DNA of 64,000 bases from Aradus depressus (Eukaryota; Arthropoda; Insecta; Hemiptera; Aradidae), in NCBI GenBank assembly GCA_963662175.1, contig OY759220.1, forward strand, positions 47,154,136-47,218,135, in the 5' to 3' direction. Position numbers and translations under genes: made by a program. The number at the start of each line of letters is the position of its first letter. Positions within the stretch are counted from its first letter, which is position 1. Positions 62,801-64,000 of this stretch are shown in pieces. Below the pieces are notes generated by a model that saw only the letters and a list, made by a program, of their open reading frames with translations, did no database searches and was not told the origin of the DNA.

Positions 62801-64000
62801 TCCGGTTACAGATACTAACAGGTCAATGTCTGGTAACCTGATAGTAGATTATGTTTCTGAGCCGTAGTAATTTCCAAAACAACTCAAAACTAGGATACAT
62901 AAATACGTAATAGTGAATAATGAATAACGTTCCATAACATACTGAACAATATTACCATGAGTTTCACTGAATAGAAGACGTTTCATACAATTGGTTTTAC
63001 GTTTTAAGCACTTGTGATGAGGCCATCTTCGTATTTGTGCGTTTGGTAAATGTCTTTACTTTGTATAGACCTCTCCGGCCTGCGCTGTTGTCTATGTAAA
63101 TGTGATAATGTTGCGTCGAATAGTGTTGATGAGGTCATTGTGTTGTTCTGGCCCACCCTCACCCGCCTCAAGCCTCTGCTGTGACCTCCTTCAACGATAT
63201 GCTAATCCTTCTCTCCAGAGCGTTACTCCAGTCATAATGATCTCTCTGGGTTTCTTCTCCATTCCACTCTTCACACCCACACACGTGACATCTCTTGTAC
63301 AACCCTCGCTTTAATAGGTCGGAAATTGCTCCGGAACATTTCCTTATTGGACGCCAAGAAAGTACCGAGTGAGAACAATTTGAAAATGGCTACAAGGATT
63401 TAAATTTGATGCCAGTAATCAGCCCTTTCGTTTAAAATTTCGAGGTGCCACGTAGCACATATTCTAAATTGGTTACTTGAAAGGCCCTGCAAATTTCGTG
63501 AATATACACGTTCAACCGTTTCCTCGTGAAACTCAAACAAACATACCGACAAAAATTTAACTGATGGTTTCCTGATTTTTTTGCCACACGAAAGACAATG
63601 TTGGTCAGCAGGGATCAATGCACTCACCGAAGAAGGAGACAGATTCAAGCGTATATTGATGAAACTTTGATTATCCTAATCAGTGTTTCTTTAGCCTTAG
63701 ACAATATCACAGGAATGAGTTAATATCCTAAAAGAATGAAACTAAATTAAAAAAACAAAAAAAAAACAAGGAAAATAATTATAATAAAAATCATCTTTTC
63801 TCAGAACAGATATTAAAAAGTAAACAACCAAAAAAAAACTCATTATAAGAACCACGTGACCAGGGTTTTTTCTGCCTGAATGAGGAGAACTGTCAAACAA
63901 TGGCGGCGTTGGAACAAAAAAATGGCTTCATAAAGAGCTAATAATATGTGGTGGCTCCCCTGTTGTTTAAGGCGCCTCATTATTCTAGATGCTGTAGAAA
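59831..64000. other. Mostly unremarkable terminal interval
   Basis: No gene called. A minus monomer fragment at about 61095-61185; two related ~75-bp blocks at 62590-62665 and 62735-62815 (shared ACTCTTTAACGCTTC and CAGCATCCTTATAAT) on either side of a G23 tract (62699-62721); and an RTE-tail-like phrase at about 63490-63565 (CGTTCAACCGTTTCCTCGTG). The minus frame at 61320-61616 is proline-rich and has no recognisable domain. Confidence 0.4.

Overview
This 64 kb window is eukaryotic nuclear DNA from an invertebrate, most likely an arthropod. The basis is AT-rich sequence, spliceosomal exon signals, a Jockey-like non-LTR retrotransposon, a CsRn1-like Ty3 LTR retrotransposon whose primer-binding site fits tRNA-Trp, mariner-type transposase debris, tRNA-derived SINEs and one MADF-domain exon. 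An insect, perhaps hemipteran, is a weak guess. There is no operon, CRISPR array or complete host gene. Most of the window is mobile elements in different states of decay, minisatellites and dispersed repeats.

Layout. 0.3-1.4 kb: a 5'-truncated, RNase H-bearing LINE (minus) between 39-bp target duplications. 1.56-3.3 kb: a broken mariner element (minus) with long inverted arms and a third solo arm. 3.9-4.8 kb: a MITE-like element. 5.5-7.1 kb: SINE and LINE fragments. 10.6-11.0 kb: a 52-bp minisatellite. 12.6-17.7 kb: two copies of an unidentified 400-bp repeat, a 28-bp minisatellite and two adjacent palindromes. 17.8-18.6 kb: another truncated LINE. 19.7-22.5 kb: a Jockey-like LINE with an uninterrupted 898-codon ORF2, flanked by a target duplication that supplies two bases of its start codon. 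25.5 kb: a convincing orphan coding exon. 27.3-29.3 kb: degenerate tandem repeats and RTE-like 3' tails. 31.9-32.6, 38.3-38.7 and 44.3-44.8 kb: three loci where the same two SINE families sit side by side. 33.9-34.9 kb: a reverse-transcriptase relic running into a 124-bp tandem array. 36.2-38.0 kb: a 62-copy, 28-bp minisatellite. 39.7-41.5 kb: possible minus-strand exons and a frameshifted MADF exon. 47.3-47.8 kb: a 60-bp minisatellite. 49.0-53.7 kb: a whole but mutated CsRn1-like LTR retrotransposon (minus) with a 4-bp target duplication. 54-60 kb: more dispersed repeats and three minisatellites. 60-64 kb: mostly unremarkable.

Two patterns cut across the window. A family of roughly 140-bp monomers, found singly and in short tandem runs on both strands, occurs about 20 times and matches no class I can name. 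Sixteen G or C homopolymers of 13-24 bases are scattered through it, some at the same place in different copies of a repeat family.

The genes here do not form a pathway. The intact coding capacity is the Jockey-like endonuclease/reverse transcriptase. The mariner, LTR and older LINE copies all carry stops, frameshifts or deletions. Host coding sequence is limited to isolated exon candidates whose other exons are not identifiable by eye.
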